Source: Nageia nagi
Lineage: Eukaryota > Pinophyta
Direction of reading: 5' to 3'
Length of the DNA stretch: 64,000 nucleotides
NCBI GenBank assembly: GCA_050084985.1
Contig: JBITNC010000001.1
Location: 122,698,001-122,762,000 of the forward strand
Positions within the stretch are counted from its first letter, which is position 1, and the number at the start of each line of letters is the position of its first letter. Of this stretch, positions 11,860 to 23,969 are shown one piece after another. Below the pieces are notes generated by a model. It saw only the letters and a program-made list of their open reading frames with translations, made no database searches and was not told where the DNA came from. The position numbers and the translations under genes are program-made.

Positions 11860-12830
11860 TTGTTCATTCTCACAACAATAACATTTATTGTAAAATCCCT
11901 TTCATTCGAAAGCCCCTATGATGGTCCGTGCTGGAAAAACATGTTGGCAAAGGTTTTAGAGTCTGGATTTATATTAGTTAATACAATTGCTTTTAAAACC
12001 ACGGCCTTCCCATTCTACGCAAATTCCGTAACAATTTTTATCTGTATAAATGTGAGATAATTTCCAATATCTTAGTGTTCTACCACGATTTGCCTACACG
12101 GCTATTGGGTCTCGCAACCAAAATATTTGTTGAGAAACTATTCTAACTACTTTTGATGGATACCCTACCTCCTTGGATTTGGTCTTCTGCCAATTTTATA
12201 ATGAGATATAGTTCTCTGATAAATGTTGTTACTTCACAGAAAGAATTCAAGCCGTATGTAATTATATCTGCCAATACGACATCTCTACATCATTAGAAAT
12301 CCCCTCTCTGAGTTCGCCTTGAAGTAAACTGTCCCAAGATTTTGAAATGGATAATTAGATATCTCTGCAAGTTCGTACGAAAGCACACCCTGTTACAAAA
12401 TTTAAAAAAGTTGAATCTCTTTTATTTCAAAAAATCTATGGTACATTCTCCTGAATATCATGGCATATGCCTATCGATGCCCTTACACCCACTCAACGCA
12501 CGATTTGTTTTTGAAAATGGAGGCGTAAGATTAGAAGGCGTAATGAGTTGTTGCCACCATTATTTTTGCTTTACTCGACCCTTATTTTATTATGTAAAGA
12601 CTCAAGGATCCCTGACGTCAATTATATATAAAAAAAAGGAGATACAGTGGCTTCGAGAAGTATCCCTCATAGTACTATCATTTCCTTTGTTTCTCTTACG
12701 AATATGTGGTTTTGGACCTGCGTATGAATGGGAGTTGCTGTGCAAAATAGGTAGAATTACTGCTGCCTTGTTGTGTTTGGAAAACACGTTTAATGATTAT
12801 GATTAAATTTTCGAATTTTGCCAAATAATT
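11860..12830 (+). other. CpG-retaining LTR core with a 154-codon open frame
   Basis: Most of the LTR is AT-rich and nearly free of CpG, but this kilobase keeps many CG dinucleotides. Examples are CACGGCC, TTCGTACG, CAACGCACG and GGAGGCGTAAG. It contains an open frame at 12342-12806 (154 codons) with two Cys-rich patches. The equivalent frames in copies 1 (3170-3640) and 3 (37200-37660) are shifted or stopped. I do not recognise the peptide. It may be chance, a captured host fragment or an LTR-encoded product. Copy 3 has lost the first third of this block. Confidence 0.35.
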
Positions 12831-14612
12831 GGTAGACGTACGTGTGATATGATAATATGATTTGAAAGCCTTTGTAATAGAGTGGAATGTATTAAAATAG
12901 TGTTATTAAGTTAAAGATTTATAACTTAGAAAGAGGAATGAAAATATTAGCAAAATAAAGAAGAAGGATATGGATAGGTATGTTTTAATACATTTATTTA
13001 TGTTTTTAATATTATAATGGAAACAATGGTTGAATATTGTTAAATTTTTAGTGATGCGGCTAAGGAAGTGAGGTTAATTTAAGGAAATTAAATTCTTCAC
13101 GAGGTCAATAATGAAAAATGAGATGTTTAAATACATTTGCATGCATAATGGTCACAAATAAATTGGGTTGTACTGATCCTCCTCCCTCTTAGTACTCAAC
13201 CCATACACCAAAGATCTATGGAGTTGTTCGATGTTGGATGCTCATTGGTTGATGGAGGCGTTCTACAACGATATGAGTCTATAAGATGATATAGTGGCTT
13301 TTGTAATACTCCTTTACTAGCCTTATGATGTATTAATGTCCTTTGTAATAAGTTTATGAAAGCTTTGTCATTATCTTAGATGTTGACAAATGAAGTTTAA
13401 AAGATGCATTCATCCTTTTTGTAATTGATTATGAACTTAGAAATGATCTATAAGGATTGTATTGTATTTATCTCTTGTTAGGATAATGAATGGTAAATGA
13501 AAAGTATGTGATTTTGTGTTTGGAAAATACTAATAAGTTTCCTTACAAACAACATTATAATTGTTACATGTTATGATTAATATTTTAATTAGTAACGATT
13601 ACGTAGATAGAAGTAGAAATTACTATTTGTTTTTATATGAAATGGTTAATGGGTATTACAAATAATGAAACATATATTTCGTATAGAAGTAGGTTATTAA
13701 TCTTGATGAATACAAAATTATCCCAACAACTTGGAATCAATCCCAAATTTGAACTAAGTTTTCAAATGACAATTTGTGATCAATTGGGATATTTTAGGGA
13801 CTCTAGGGATCAAATTGGATACAAATGGGGCCCATTGGGACTAAATGGGATCATTTAGGATCCTTTGAGATGACTAATAATGCAAAAAAATAATGGAGAA
13901 CCTTTACCAAGTAAACCTACCCTATTAAATGATAAAAAAAGGAACATTCCTTATGTGAGAACCAATTAATGTGAAATTACTTTTGTAGCAATAGTGGCTA
14001 GACCTTACCTCACAACTTGCTACTTGTGTATGTACGATGACTTTTAAAAAGTAGATTCATATATGTGATATAATGCATATGGGATAAAAAGAATTATGTG
14101 ACTTTCTGAGCAAGCCTATAACTGACACTTTTGAGGTACACCTCATATGAAAAGATGAATTGTGTTAAACCCTATAACTTATATTGTACATGGTGTTTTG
14201 TACCCTCTTCACTATTTGGGAATATTAGTTTATGGTTAATATGTTAAGGGTGGTTCTTTTTATCAATAATTTTAATAATAAATTAGACTAAACAACCACT
14301 CGAGGATATTATTTAATATTCATGGCTCCCAAAGTTATGGGCACGGAGATGCCATACTACATGGTGGGCCTAACCAATAGTTATGGGTAGGCTAGTGATT
14401 CATATCCTCTAATAGGTGAGTCGAGTGGGGATAGCAATAAGAAAAACTACTATTATCAAGTGAGGGTAATTAGTAGTCATACCACTTGCAATTAGCAAAT
14501 AGGGGTACGATGATTATTTCATAGGCGATGCTACCCACTCATATGGAATTTTTTCTAGGACAAACTATTTATTACTATGAGATGGAGAATTATCATCAAG
14601 TGATGATGTTAA

Positions 14613-15464
14613 TGTGATGTTCCTTTTATTTTTATTTCTTTATTTCTAGCAAACCCTCAACATAAAAATGCATAAATAAATTGCAGCTATAAAATAACTC
14701 AGAAATTGCTTATAAAATAACACTAGTATGAGGAGAAATTAGCCAGTATCATATATTAAATATTTTCAAACCAATACAAAGCTGGAATGGACAAATGGAA
14801 TCCTCACGGAACTAAAAATGCAGATACAAAGTTTCCAAATTGAGTGAATCCCCCACAAAAGAAATGCCACGAACCATTCACAGATGCCTCTTTTTGTATT
14901 TTTGATATTTTAGGGCAATAACACCTTCAATGATATTGCCAAGTCCCCAACCATGCATCTCCAATGCACTATGGGAATGAGCAAGACCTGCAATCTCAAC
15001 TCATGGAAATTCTAGGGTTTCAATATTCAATTCTCATATCACATAACATACCCAAAATGGAGTGTTGCATCTCCTTATATAGACTCCAACCTTAATCTTG
15101 CATTGACCCCTCTAAGCTAATCTAAGCCATTAATTGGCCTTATTACAAATAAAAGTACTTAAAATAATATTAGAATAACATAAAAGTTTATTATAATTCA
15201 ACATTGCACTTTTAAGTAAAAATCCACTAAGTTAAGTGGATTTTCGTATGTAGGCACGATATGGAAGATTGGTCTGACTGGCGAACTTCAAGTAGCCATA
15301 ACTCCTTCATTTCTTGTCCAAAAGGGGTCATGTGACCACTTAAAACAAATGCCATGAGATGCTCTATCCAATTCTAAAGGTGCAACGACCATATCTAACT
15401 TGTAGGAGAAAAGATTTGTGGAAAATCCCAAATGCAATATATTCTTAAAAATAGGGTCATTATA
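14613..15464 (-). repeat. 3' LTR of the nested element
   Basis: Read on the minus strand it runs from TATAATGACCC (expected TGTAATGACCC) to GGAACATCACA. It matches 19297-20149 along its whole length, with scattered transitions. Confidence 0.9.
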
Positions 15465-15481
15465 AGTCCACCCTTCTCAAA
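15465..15481 (-). other. Polypurine tract of the nested element
   Basis: Read on the minus strand, TTGAGAAGGGTGGACT ends directly at the 3' LTR. This is the position and composition expected of a plus-strand primer. Confidence 0.65.
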
Positions 15482-15724
15482 TTGCTTATCCTCAAGCAAT
15501 CCCAACACCAACTCTACTCTGCTCAGCTGAAACAAATTTAAATCATCTCTAATACCAAGATCCCAAACAATTCTACTAAAGAGAACTTTACCAAAACTTT
15601 CCCAAATCTCTCTCAAGCCTCCATATGCCTCAAAATTGAGTGAAGTTAAGTTTGATTTAATGCATGCTAGCCAAAATTGAGTATGAAATAGGTCTAATTT
15701 CTTCAATACAGTAATGAATGAAGA

Positions 15725-18400
15725 CTATTGAAACCTCCCAAAATTATCTAAAATCATTCCTTCATTATTTCCAATAGTTGTACTATGCATAAAAATGATA
15801 AAATTAGTAGTAGTAATAAATGTATCAATGAAATAAGAACTAGATAATGGAATTATAGTAGTCATGTTGTTACCATCTTCAAAATCACATATGAAGTCCA
15901 ATAATTCATGTATCAAGCAATGGAGGATATTGAAGACTTCATCAAGAACAATTTTCTTTACCAAAAACAACCCACATACCTGCTTACATGTCCTTTCATA
16001 CTGCTATTTCAAAATAGAACTGAGTGTGCATATCAAAATCTGAAACTTATTATTCATATTATGTTTATGCCCAAAATAAATATAACCCAAGCTTCCAAAG
16101 GTTGAAATTGCATCTCTCAAACTAGCCAAAATTGAAGTAGTAACTTTCAAACCCAAATCAAAGCAATGGTGTTCATGAAAGCAAGTCATACTTCTAAATG
16201 TGGCAAAAGTCCATATTGCTTCTTCATCACCAAGTCCATCATGAATACATAACAAGTTTGATTTTTTGATAACAACAGTAAAAACATAGTTTTTGTACTC
16301 CCAAAATGTAGGCAAACTGTGTGATTCTCCATCCCTCATAGTTGCATTATGTAGAAGCATCAATAAATCATCAATAATGATGATTGAGCTCTTGGAAAAT
16401 TGGCTGGAATAAAAGTGTAACAGGTTTGGTTTTCTCTTTCCAATAGCCATAAATGCATTACACTTATCTAACCTTATGCTTTCATTATTTCCCATCATTG
16501 TGCCATGCATGAATGAAAGATAACTAGCAAATATCTCAAGAAAATAGTGACTAAAAATGAAATGTACAGTAGTAATATCACAACCAATTACATAATTTAT
16601 TACCTCCCATATGACTTTCAAACCATGCCAAATATTAGTGACTTCATCAAAAATGTTTTCCTTGGTCAAAAACATGTTGCACACCTTTTCCAATACTTCT
16701 TCATACTATTATAGTAACTTTGAACTGAATGTGCACATCATGGATGAAGACTTACTCACACTTTTATGTTTAAAACCACAACAATCATGACTATGTGCTC
16801 CCATAACTGAAAATACACTTTCAAAACCAACCAATGTAAAAAGTATATAACTTAAATTCATGGCAAAATGAAAATAAGTTACCTTCCCAAATATGTTGGC
16901 ATCACCACAAGATACTAATTTCTGAAACTCATTATATTTTCTATCAACAAGTTCATCCTCATCATGCCCCAAATGAAATAGTACACTGCTATCATAAAAA
17001 TCAAAATTCAACTTGTACGTTTATGGAATGTTTTCATGTCTGCCCAAGTATGAATTTATCTTCCTTTTCTCCCTATAATTGATCATTGCACCTTTACATA
17101 TGAAATTTTCTATTTTTACCTTACCCAAGTTGACCAAAAGAACACATATACAATTTTGCAACTCATGCATATCAGTCTCAACTCTTATTGCATAAAAAAT
17201 CATGTAATGTACAATCATATTTGTATAAATTGTAGCCACACTAATTATCGTCAGAACAGTCCAAAACATCTTGCAAAGTGGAGTGCAAAACATGAAGGAA
17301 GATGTACTAATATTTTGACAAGTATATATAAAACCTTTCTTTGTGTATGGCCAAATAAACTCACAAATCAAATCAGTTTCATGTGTAAGTTCTACAATCT
17401 GAAAACTATATGCCATCTTATGTATGTCAATGATCAAATACCAACTTAAAATCCTCCAATGTAGTGTGCTCCAAATCAAACCTTTACATAACAGAATTTG
17501 TGAAATGTCAAAGGATTGTCCTCCTCCCATGAGATGAGTATGAAACATATACCATGGCTGAATATGTTTATGATTCTTTCCTCCAAAAGAACTCTTACCA
17601 TATATGAAAAGAATTCCTGGATCCCATGCATTTAAAGATTGATCATAATTATCAAATGTGATTGATCTTTCCCGCACAAAAATCTTCACACAGGAAAACT
17701 AAGGCCATTATGATCATAATTATCTAAGGGCTTAATTTGGATTTCTAGCCCATTTCTCTCCAAAATTTCACAAACTAAAAATTCTTCAACACCCTTTTGT
17801 AGCTTTCCCATAGAGTATGCAAAAAGCAAATTTGAAACATTCTCTGACTCTTTTCCCAAATCATGAGCATAGTTTTTCTCATTGAATTCATTTTCAACAT
17901 GTGTAGGTATAAATGTACAAAAGGAAGTATTTCGGTTCTCTTTCAAACATACCTCAAGTGGGAGAGTAGCATCTCTATCACCAATCTCTTGAGTGAAATT
18001 AATCATGCTAGACGAACCATGCTCCATTGCTGAAATGTCTTCACTACTTGCATTTTCTTCAAAATTTTCTGTTTGGCCCCTTTCCTCTTTTTCAATGGTA
18101 GTAACAACTTCAAAATTTTTTGCACAATTCTCCTCAAGCTCTTCTTTTTTATGGAAAATTTTAGTTTCTCTATTTTTCCCAAAGTTGATAAACTATCTTG
18201 ACCATTAAAGGTGGGAATGGTCATTTTTGTTGCACTTGTCTTTTCTCTCTCTTAGGTTCACTGGTTCCATTTTGTTGCATGTTTACCCTTTTTAATGTCA
18301 CTATTGCTTATCTATTTGCTTCCTCTAATGTCACCATCTTTTGCATCAAAATAATCATTGCATCCAACTTCTGCTCATTCTCTTTCCTCCTAAATAGTTC
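15725..18400 (-). pseudogene. Decayed long reading frame of unknown family with an internal duplication
   Basis: Successive minus-strand open stretches (18003-18224, 17686-18027, 17021-17689, 16709-17011, 16004-16693, 15725-15970) lie head to tail and overlap or nearly abut. This suggests one former long ORF broken by a few frameshifts; stretches of 222 and 229 codons are long for DNA this AT-rich. The N-terminal part is hydrophilic and sits where gag should be. The C-terminal part is unusually rich in Phe, Ile, His and Cys. The segment starting MFLTKENIFDEV (16675) is echoed by MFLVKKIVLDEV (15970), with CTFSSKLL/CTLSSILK before each and MHGTMMGNNES/MHSTTIGNNEG after: a ~705-bp internal duplication. 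No known retroelement domain is recognised. Confidence 0.6.
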
Positions 18401-19282
18401 CATGATCCACTCTTAGCAAACATCAACCTTCAAACCCCTATTTGTACAATTCCTAAAAAATAGGTCAAAAATCATAAGAAATGCTAGATCTCATATAAAA
18501 AAAAAATTCAACATTTTTTCTAAAGGTGGCAATGAGAAGTAGAGCTTAATGGGTGCTCAAATATACCTGACAAATACTTCCAACTAATTGAATCTTCAAA
18601 AACGTCACCTTCTTGTTTTTCCTCTAAAAAACCCTTCTAAAAGCTTAAAACTGCATATAAAGTGCTCAAAAATACGCCTTAAGGTTAGATGTTCAGCTTA
18701 GTATGTTGGATCTGATGCTGGAACTCCTAAATTGGCCTCAAATGGCCCCTCAAAATAGGGTTTCCTAATACCCATAAAATTAGGGTTTCTTTTTGCAACC
18801 AAACAAATTACCAAGAATTTGCAATACCCAAAATGATTTTCACTATAAAATTGGTAACCCTAATTCTGAAAAACTTTGAAATTGAGATACCCACAATTGA
18901 AAAACACTAAAAAATGCTAGATCTAAAAATTTTGTAGAAATTTTTTACTCAAAACTCCAATTCTGCCTAGAATCCTTGAGCAAATTTTTTTTGACTAGCT
19001 AGAATAATAGATAAAGACTTTTTATGTTTGAAAATAGCTTTCAATCTTGCAATTCTTATCTCTCAACCCTAGATGACTTAGTCTAGGAATGCAAATTTTC
19101 TTTAAAAAATGCCTTTTAACCTTGAAAAATTGCTTTTAAAATGCAAACCTCCTTGATCTATTAGATCCCCAAAAAATATTCACACCCAAATGCTAGAAAC
19201 TAAAGATCTAAGTTTTTTGCAGAAACATTAACTCCAAATCTTTGAAAAATGTTAGATCTAACCATAGGTTGGCAAGAACCTA

Positions 19283-19294
19283 GCTCTGATACCA
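19283..19294 (-). other. Primer-binding site of the nested element
   Basis: Read on the minus strand this is TGGTATCAGAGC, a perfect initiator-Met tRNA match, two bases inside the 5' LTR. It fixes the element's orientation. Confidence 0.93.
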
Positions 19295-19296
19295 CT

Positions 19297-20149
19297 TGTG
19301 ATGTTCCTTTTATTTTTATTTCTTTATTTCTAGCAAACCCTCAACATAAAAATGTAGAAATAAATTGCAGCTATAAAACAACTCAAAAATTGCTCATAAA
19401 ATAACACTAGTATGAGGAGAAATCAGCCAGTATCATATATTAAATATTTTCAAACCAATACAAAGCTGGAATGGATAAATGGAATCCTCATGGAACTAAA
19501 AATGTAGATACAAACTTTCCAAATTGAGTGAATCCCTCCACAAAAGAAATGCCATGAACCATTCATAGATGCCTCTTTTTGTATTTTTGATATTTTAGGG
19601 TAATAACACCTTCAATGATATTGCTAAGTCCCCAACCATGCACCTCTAATGCACTAAGGGAATGACCAAGACTTGCAATCTCAACTCATGAAAACTCTAG
19701 GGTTTCAATATTCAATTCTCATATCACATAACATACCCAAAATGGAGTGTTGCATCTCCTTATATAGACTCCAACCCTAATCTTGCATTGACCCCTCTAA
19801 GCTAATCTAAGCCATTGATTGGCCTTATTACAAATAAAAGTACTTAAAATAATATTAGAATAACATAAAAGTTTATTATAATTCAACATTGCATTTTTAA
19901 GTAAAAATCCACTAAGTTAAGTGGATTTTCGTGTGTAGGCATGATATGGAAGATTGGTTCGACTGGCGAACTTCAAGTAGCCATAACTCCTTCATTTCTT
20001 ATCTAAAAGGGTTCATGTGACCACTTAAAACAAATGCTACGAGATGCTCTATCCAATTCTGAAGGTGCAATGACCATATCTGACTTGTAGGAGAAAAGAT
20101 TTGTGGAAAATCCCAAATGTAAGATATTCTTAAAAATAGGGTCATTACA
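19297..20149 (-). repeat. 5' LTR of the nested element
   Basis: Read on the minus strand it begins TGTAATGACCC and ends GGAACATCACA, with canonical TG...CA ends. It is the partner of 14613-15464. Confidence 0.92.
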
Positions 20150-20508
20150 ATTAACTTAGTGAAAGTGTGATCTCTCAGGTGGTATGGACGCTGAGTAGAA
20201 AACCACTATGCCATAACCAGAAAGCCTATTGCACATGGGATATGGAATAGGAATGGTGAGGTTACCTTTGAGGAGTCTTCTCCATAGGATGAGTGTTGAG
20301 ATGTGAACACCATAAAAGTTTATTAGGGTTGGTTACCTTAGGTTCTTGACCAATCTTACCATATGAGTGTTGAAATAGCTAGCAGCATTATCAAACTCAT
20401 ATGGGATATCTTGGTTCATTCTTAGAAAATCAAGTGCTAAAATAAATAAATAAAAATTAGTTTTAAAATTTAAAATTTTGGTTGATAAGAATAATGGATG
20501 CATTACAT

Positions 20509-20520
20509 TTGTATTAGAGC
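20509..20520 (+). other. Degenerate primer-binding site, interior copy B
   Basis: TTGTATTAGAGC differs from TGGTATCAGAGC by two substitutions, including one C-to-T change. It directly follows the end of the middle LTR at 20507. This proves that a second interior begins here rather than flanking host DNA. Confidence 0.85.
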
Positions 20521-20815
20521 ATCAAGTTCAAACCCTCAATCCTATGGTCCATGACTCTTTTGCTATAAAAGTTTAGGAAGTACATATGAGTATGCATAAG
20601 CCTAATAACAACACCATTTTGTTGACTCAGATTATGGTACTCCCAAGATGTGTAACCAAAGCTTTAAACAACCTACAATAAGGTGCTACAAATAGCCCTC
20701 CCGTGAATGGTAATGCTAGTGCAAACTAAAGACATGGTAGGGGTTGAAATGCAAATATTAGGAGGTGACATGCTAGAAGAGGAATAATAAGGAATGCCAA
20801 TTGGCAAGTTCCTGC
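20521..20815 (+). pseudogene. Start of chromovirus interior copy B (leader and gag 5' end)
   Basis: It aligns with 6168-6460 of copy A, including the shared stretch ATCAAGTTCAAACCCTCAAT. It is cut off at 20815 by the insertion of the next element and resumes at 28824. Stops are frequent and there is no open frame. Confidence 0.78.
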
Positions 20816-21487
20816 TGTAGACCCTAAATAATGCAATAGTGTAATTAATTTGAGGAATTAACACATACACTATTTGGTCTATTAGTTAGTTGACATAAAG
20901 TGAGAATGTGACAATAGATGATTAAGCATACAAGTTCATTTTGTTAACAAGAATATTCAATTGATCAAGGAGAGGCACAAGCAATATCATACACACTAGT
21001 ATGAAATCAATGCCCCAGTAACAATACATCACCAACATCATGTTACTGATCAAATTAAAGATGGGATGAAAGATAAAATGATAAATAAACAAATGATTTA
21101 TCACTATAACAAAAGTATGATAATATTTGAGATAAGAGATTTGCTTGTTACAAATAAGAAGACCTTGCAAAGGTTTTCTTTACAAGTGATGTTTGAGTCC
21201 TTGATTCTCTATCTAATCTTCATTTGATAGAAGCCTTGGGTTTTCTGTAACTTGCCCCTTATCTAGTCTTCTCTTGATGATAATCCCATCCTCTATCTTT
21301 GTATGTCTTTAATGCCTTCATATAGGGATGATTCTATTATAGGATTTGACCGCTTGTATAATTCATAAGGGTTAAATATATGGCCTACACCTCTTTTATA
21401 CATTTTAAATACTTTTTTAAATAATACATTATTAAGGGATTAAAATGATTTATTAAATACATAAAGTTTCATTTTAAGGTGTCTACA
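20816..21487 (-). repeat. 3' LTR of the Tat-like element
   Basis: It pairs with 28180-28818 over its full length. On the plus strand it begins TGTAGACCCTAAATAATG and ends GGTGTCTACA. Next to it (21488-21505) the minus strand reads CAAAGAGCTGCAAA, a weak polypurine tract similar to that of the element at 48788. Confidence 0.88.
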
Positions 21488-21505
21488 TTTGCAGCTCTTT
21501 GGATG

Positions 21506-22053
21506 TGTGATTGAAGTAAAGAGATTACATGCTTAAAGAAGTAGTATAGCTAAGACATGGAAGAAATTTTTTTGATCTTTTTGTTGATGTTGTTTTTTAC
21601 TGAATAATGTTGAGGGTCTTTATGCTACCCTTGTTTTGACTTGGGTGCTCCAGGAGATATCCTTGATTGGAGTAGCCAAAGCGAAAGCTGCTAAAGAAGC
21701 TATCTTTAGGAATGTTATTTGGATGATGATTGGATGACTATAAAAATCCACATCCAAGGATGGAGATGGAAGATATAATATACCTCCTTTATATTATTTC
21801 AATCATGAATCTAACTATTTTGTTGTGTCTGGTACTTGAGAAGCTAATGCACTTACATTCATATTATGAAAAAAGGTGATGGTTAAGATGAGTGGAAATA
21901 ATAATTGATTATACACCTTCAATGACCCAATAGATTGTGATCATGATGCTAGTGCCCTAGTTTTGATTATAAGTTTCTTCTATTTTGTTACATCTATGTA
22001 CATACAATGAAATGTCACTCATAAAATAATGATGGATGCATAATAAGTTGTTT
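21506..22053 (-). other. 3' untranslated region of the Tat-like element
   Basis: No coding sequence is seen. Phrases such as the GGTGCTCCAGGAGATATCCTTGATTGG region (about 21645) and CTAATGCACTTACATTCAT (about 21843) have diverged counterparts at about 49690-49930 in the element at 48788, so the two elements are related. Confidence 0.5.
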
Positions 22054-22760
22054 CATCCATTGGAGATGATCCAATATTAACATCTTGCTCGTGGTTGTAT
22101 TATCAATTTATCTTTTAGGTGAATGAACTCTCACTAGTCATATTGATGGCCATCGATGATCATACATTTGTATGTCTTTGATTCGAAAATAGTATACTTT
22201 AGATGGGTTCAAAGAAAAAACCATGTGCATACACAACAAAATGTATTATCCATTGGAGATGATCTAATGTTAATAAATTGCTCACAATTGCATCATCAAT
22301 TTACTTTTAAATGAGTAAACTCTCAGTAACTGTATCGTTGGCCATTGACGATCATGCATATTTATGTCGATGATTTGAAGATAGTATGCTTTAGATGGGC
22401 TCAAAGCAAAAACCATGTGGATACACAACAAAATGTATCATCCATTAGAGATGATCCAATGTCAACAAATTGCTCATAGCTACATCATCAATTTACTTTT
22501 AAGTGAGTAAACTCTCACTAGCCATATCGTTGGCCATCAATGAGCATGCATTTTAATTTCCATGATCCAAATATAGTATGCTTTTAATGGGTTCAAAGAA
22601 AAAACCATATGGATAAATAGCAAAATGTATCATCCATTGGAGATGATATAATGTCAAAAAATTACTCATAGCTGCATCGTTGGTTTACTTTTAAGTGAGT
22701 GAACTCTCACTAGCCATATTGATGGCCATCGATGATCATGTGTTTTGATGTTCATGATCT
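22054..22760 (-). repeat. ~192-bp tandem repeat, nearly 4 units
   Basis: Units begin CATCCATTGGAGATGAT or variants at about 22054, 22247, 22439 and 22631 (periods 193, 192, 192). Each unit contains AACTCTCACTAGCCATAT or a close variant. One further diverged unit is at about 50222-50360 in another element. The array lies just inside the 3' LTR, the usual place for satellite-like arrays in Tat elements. Confidence 0.85.
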
Positions 22761-23969
22761 AAAGACATTATCCATACAAAGCAAGGATGAAATAAATATA
22801 ATATATTTTAATATGCTGAGCTAGAATGATGAAATTCCTAATATTAAAACCTATAAAGGTCTGGGAGCTTGAATTTAACTCTACACAAAGGATGTACACC
22901 ATCAATGCCCTAAAAATATGTTGATGTATGCCACTGATGCCATGTGGATAGTCTTCCACACTATTGATGTTGTAGGATTCTTTGAATTTTGCTAAAATAA
23001 AATTATCTTAACTACTATTAGCCAAAGTTTGTTGATTCACCATACTTATAGTTGAATATGAAATTACCCCCAGCTGATGCTAAAAAATAGGGTAAGGTAA
23101 GCCATCTTATCACATGCATGAACACATGCCACATCACCATGTAATCGCATCATCATTTGGGTGATAGTTATGAATTGCCAGCACTTGGAGGAGAACAATG
23201 TTATTCAAAGCTACAAGAAATGTAGCATAGAATGGAAAGTGAAGCTTGGAAGGTGAGATAATGCCTCATTGTTCTACATATTTCTCCATGTTAACTTTAG
23301 GTCAATAAATAGATGTTGATTTATTCACTTGGTATATGTCAATCCATGTTAACAAGTATCAACCTTTTCAAATACAAAATTAACATGCTTAATAACATCA
23401 AATGAAAAGAGAAAAGCAAAATATCTATACCTCACGATGAAGCATAATTTTGATTCTGATCCTCATGTTAGAAAGGTGTAATTAAGGATAAGTATAGGAG
23501 GGTTTTTAATCTTGGAGTAACTCTTGGATTTTTATGCTACCAGTGCCCTGATGTTAGTACATCACTAGCATCATGAAATAAGTGAAGAAAGTCATCCAAT
23601 TAAGCAGTGCCTTCATATGTCATCAAATTTTGCAAATATCATGGGCTTGCAGCTACCTAGGAGCAACCTTCTTGAAGATAAAATTTTACCCTACCAAATG
23701 AGTAAACCTAAGTATACATAATTTGAGTGTTTTAATTACATATCATAAATAAGTATCCATTATCATGTGAACAAATAGCAATTGATGAAAATGAACTAGG
23801 TGCATTGGAAACTCATCTAAACAACATATTAGCACACTGTTGGCACCCTAAACCAATATAAATTTTAATGAAAAATATAAATGAAGTGATCTTTACTTGA
23901 GACATACAAGCATCATTTGAATAAATTTTAAGAATAAATTATGAGTAGATCTTAGTTATCAGGCCAATA

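Larger units (their letters stand above)
14613..20149 (-). mobile_element. Non-autonomous LTR retrotransposon nested in LTR copy 2
   Basis: The element reads on the minus strand. Two ~852-bp LTRs (14613-15464 and 19297-20149) look about 95% alike over the part I compared, making it one of the younger insertions here. Flanks GTTAA (14608-14612) and ATTAA (20150-20154) are a 5-bp target duplication with one mismatch. The uninterrupted site is visible near 5806 and 39862. A perfect initiator-Met primer site and a polypurine tract frame a 3.8-kb interior. The interior has no recognisable protease, RT, RNase H or integrase, but does hold a long decayed reading frame. Confidence 0.9.
10972..20507 (+). 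repeat. Chromovirus LTR copy 2 (middle, shared), interrupted
   Basis: It starts TGTATATCATG after the polypurine tract and ends GCATTACA before a primer-site remnant at 20509. Removing the nested element (14613-20149) leaves about 4.0 kb. It is the only copy with an uninterrupted promoter-to-3'-end layout, apart from a deletion. A 377-bp segment present in copies 1 and 3 is missing at 13052-13055, with the short repeat TGAT at the join. Rough comparison suggests 10-14% divergence from the other copies. Confidence 0.88.

Noticed and set aside
22054-22760. CRISPR-like or regularly spaced repeat
   Set aside because: Units are directly adjacent ~192-bp monomers without spacers, in a plant retroelement 3' region.
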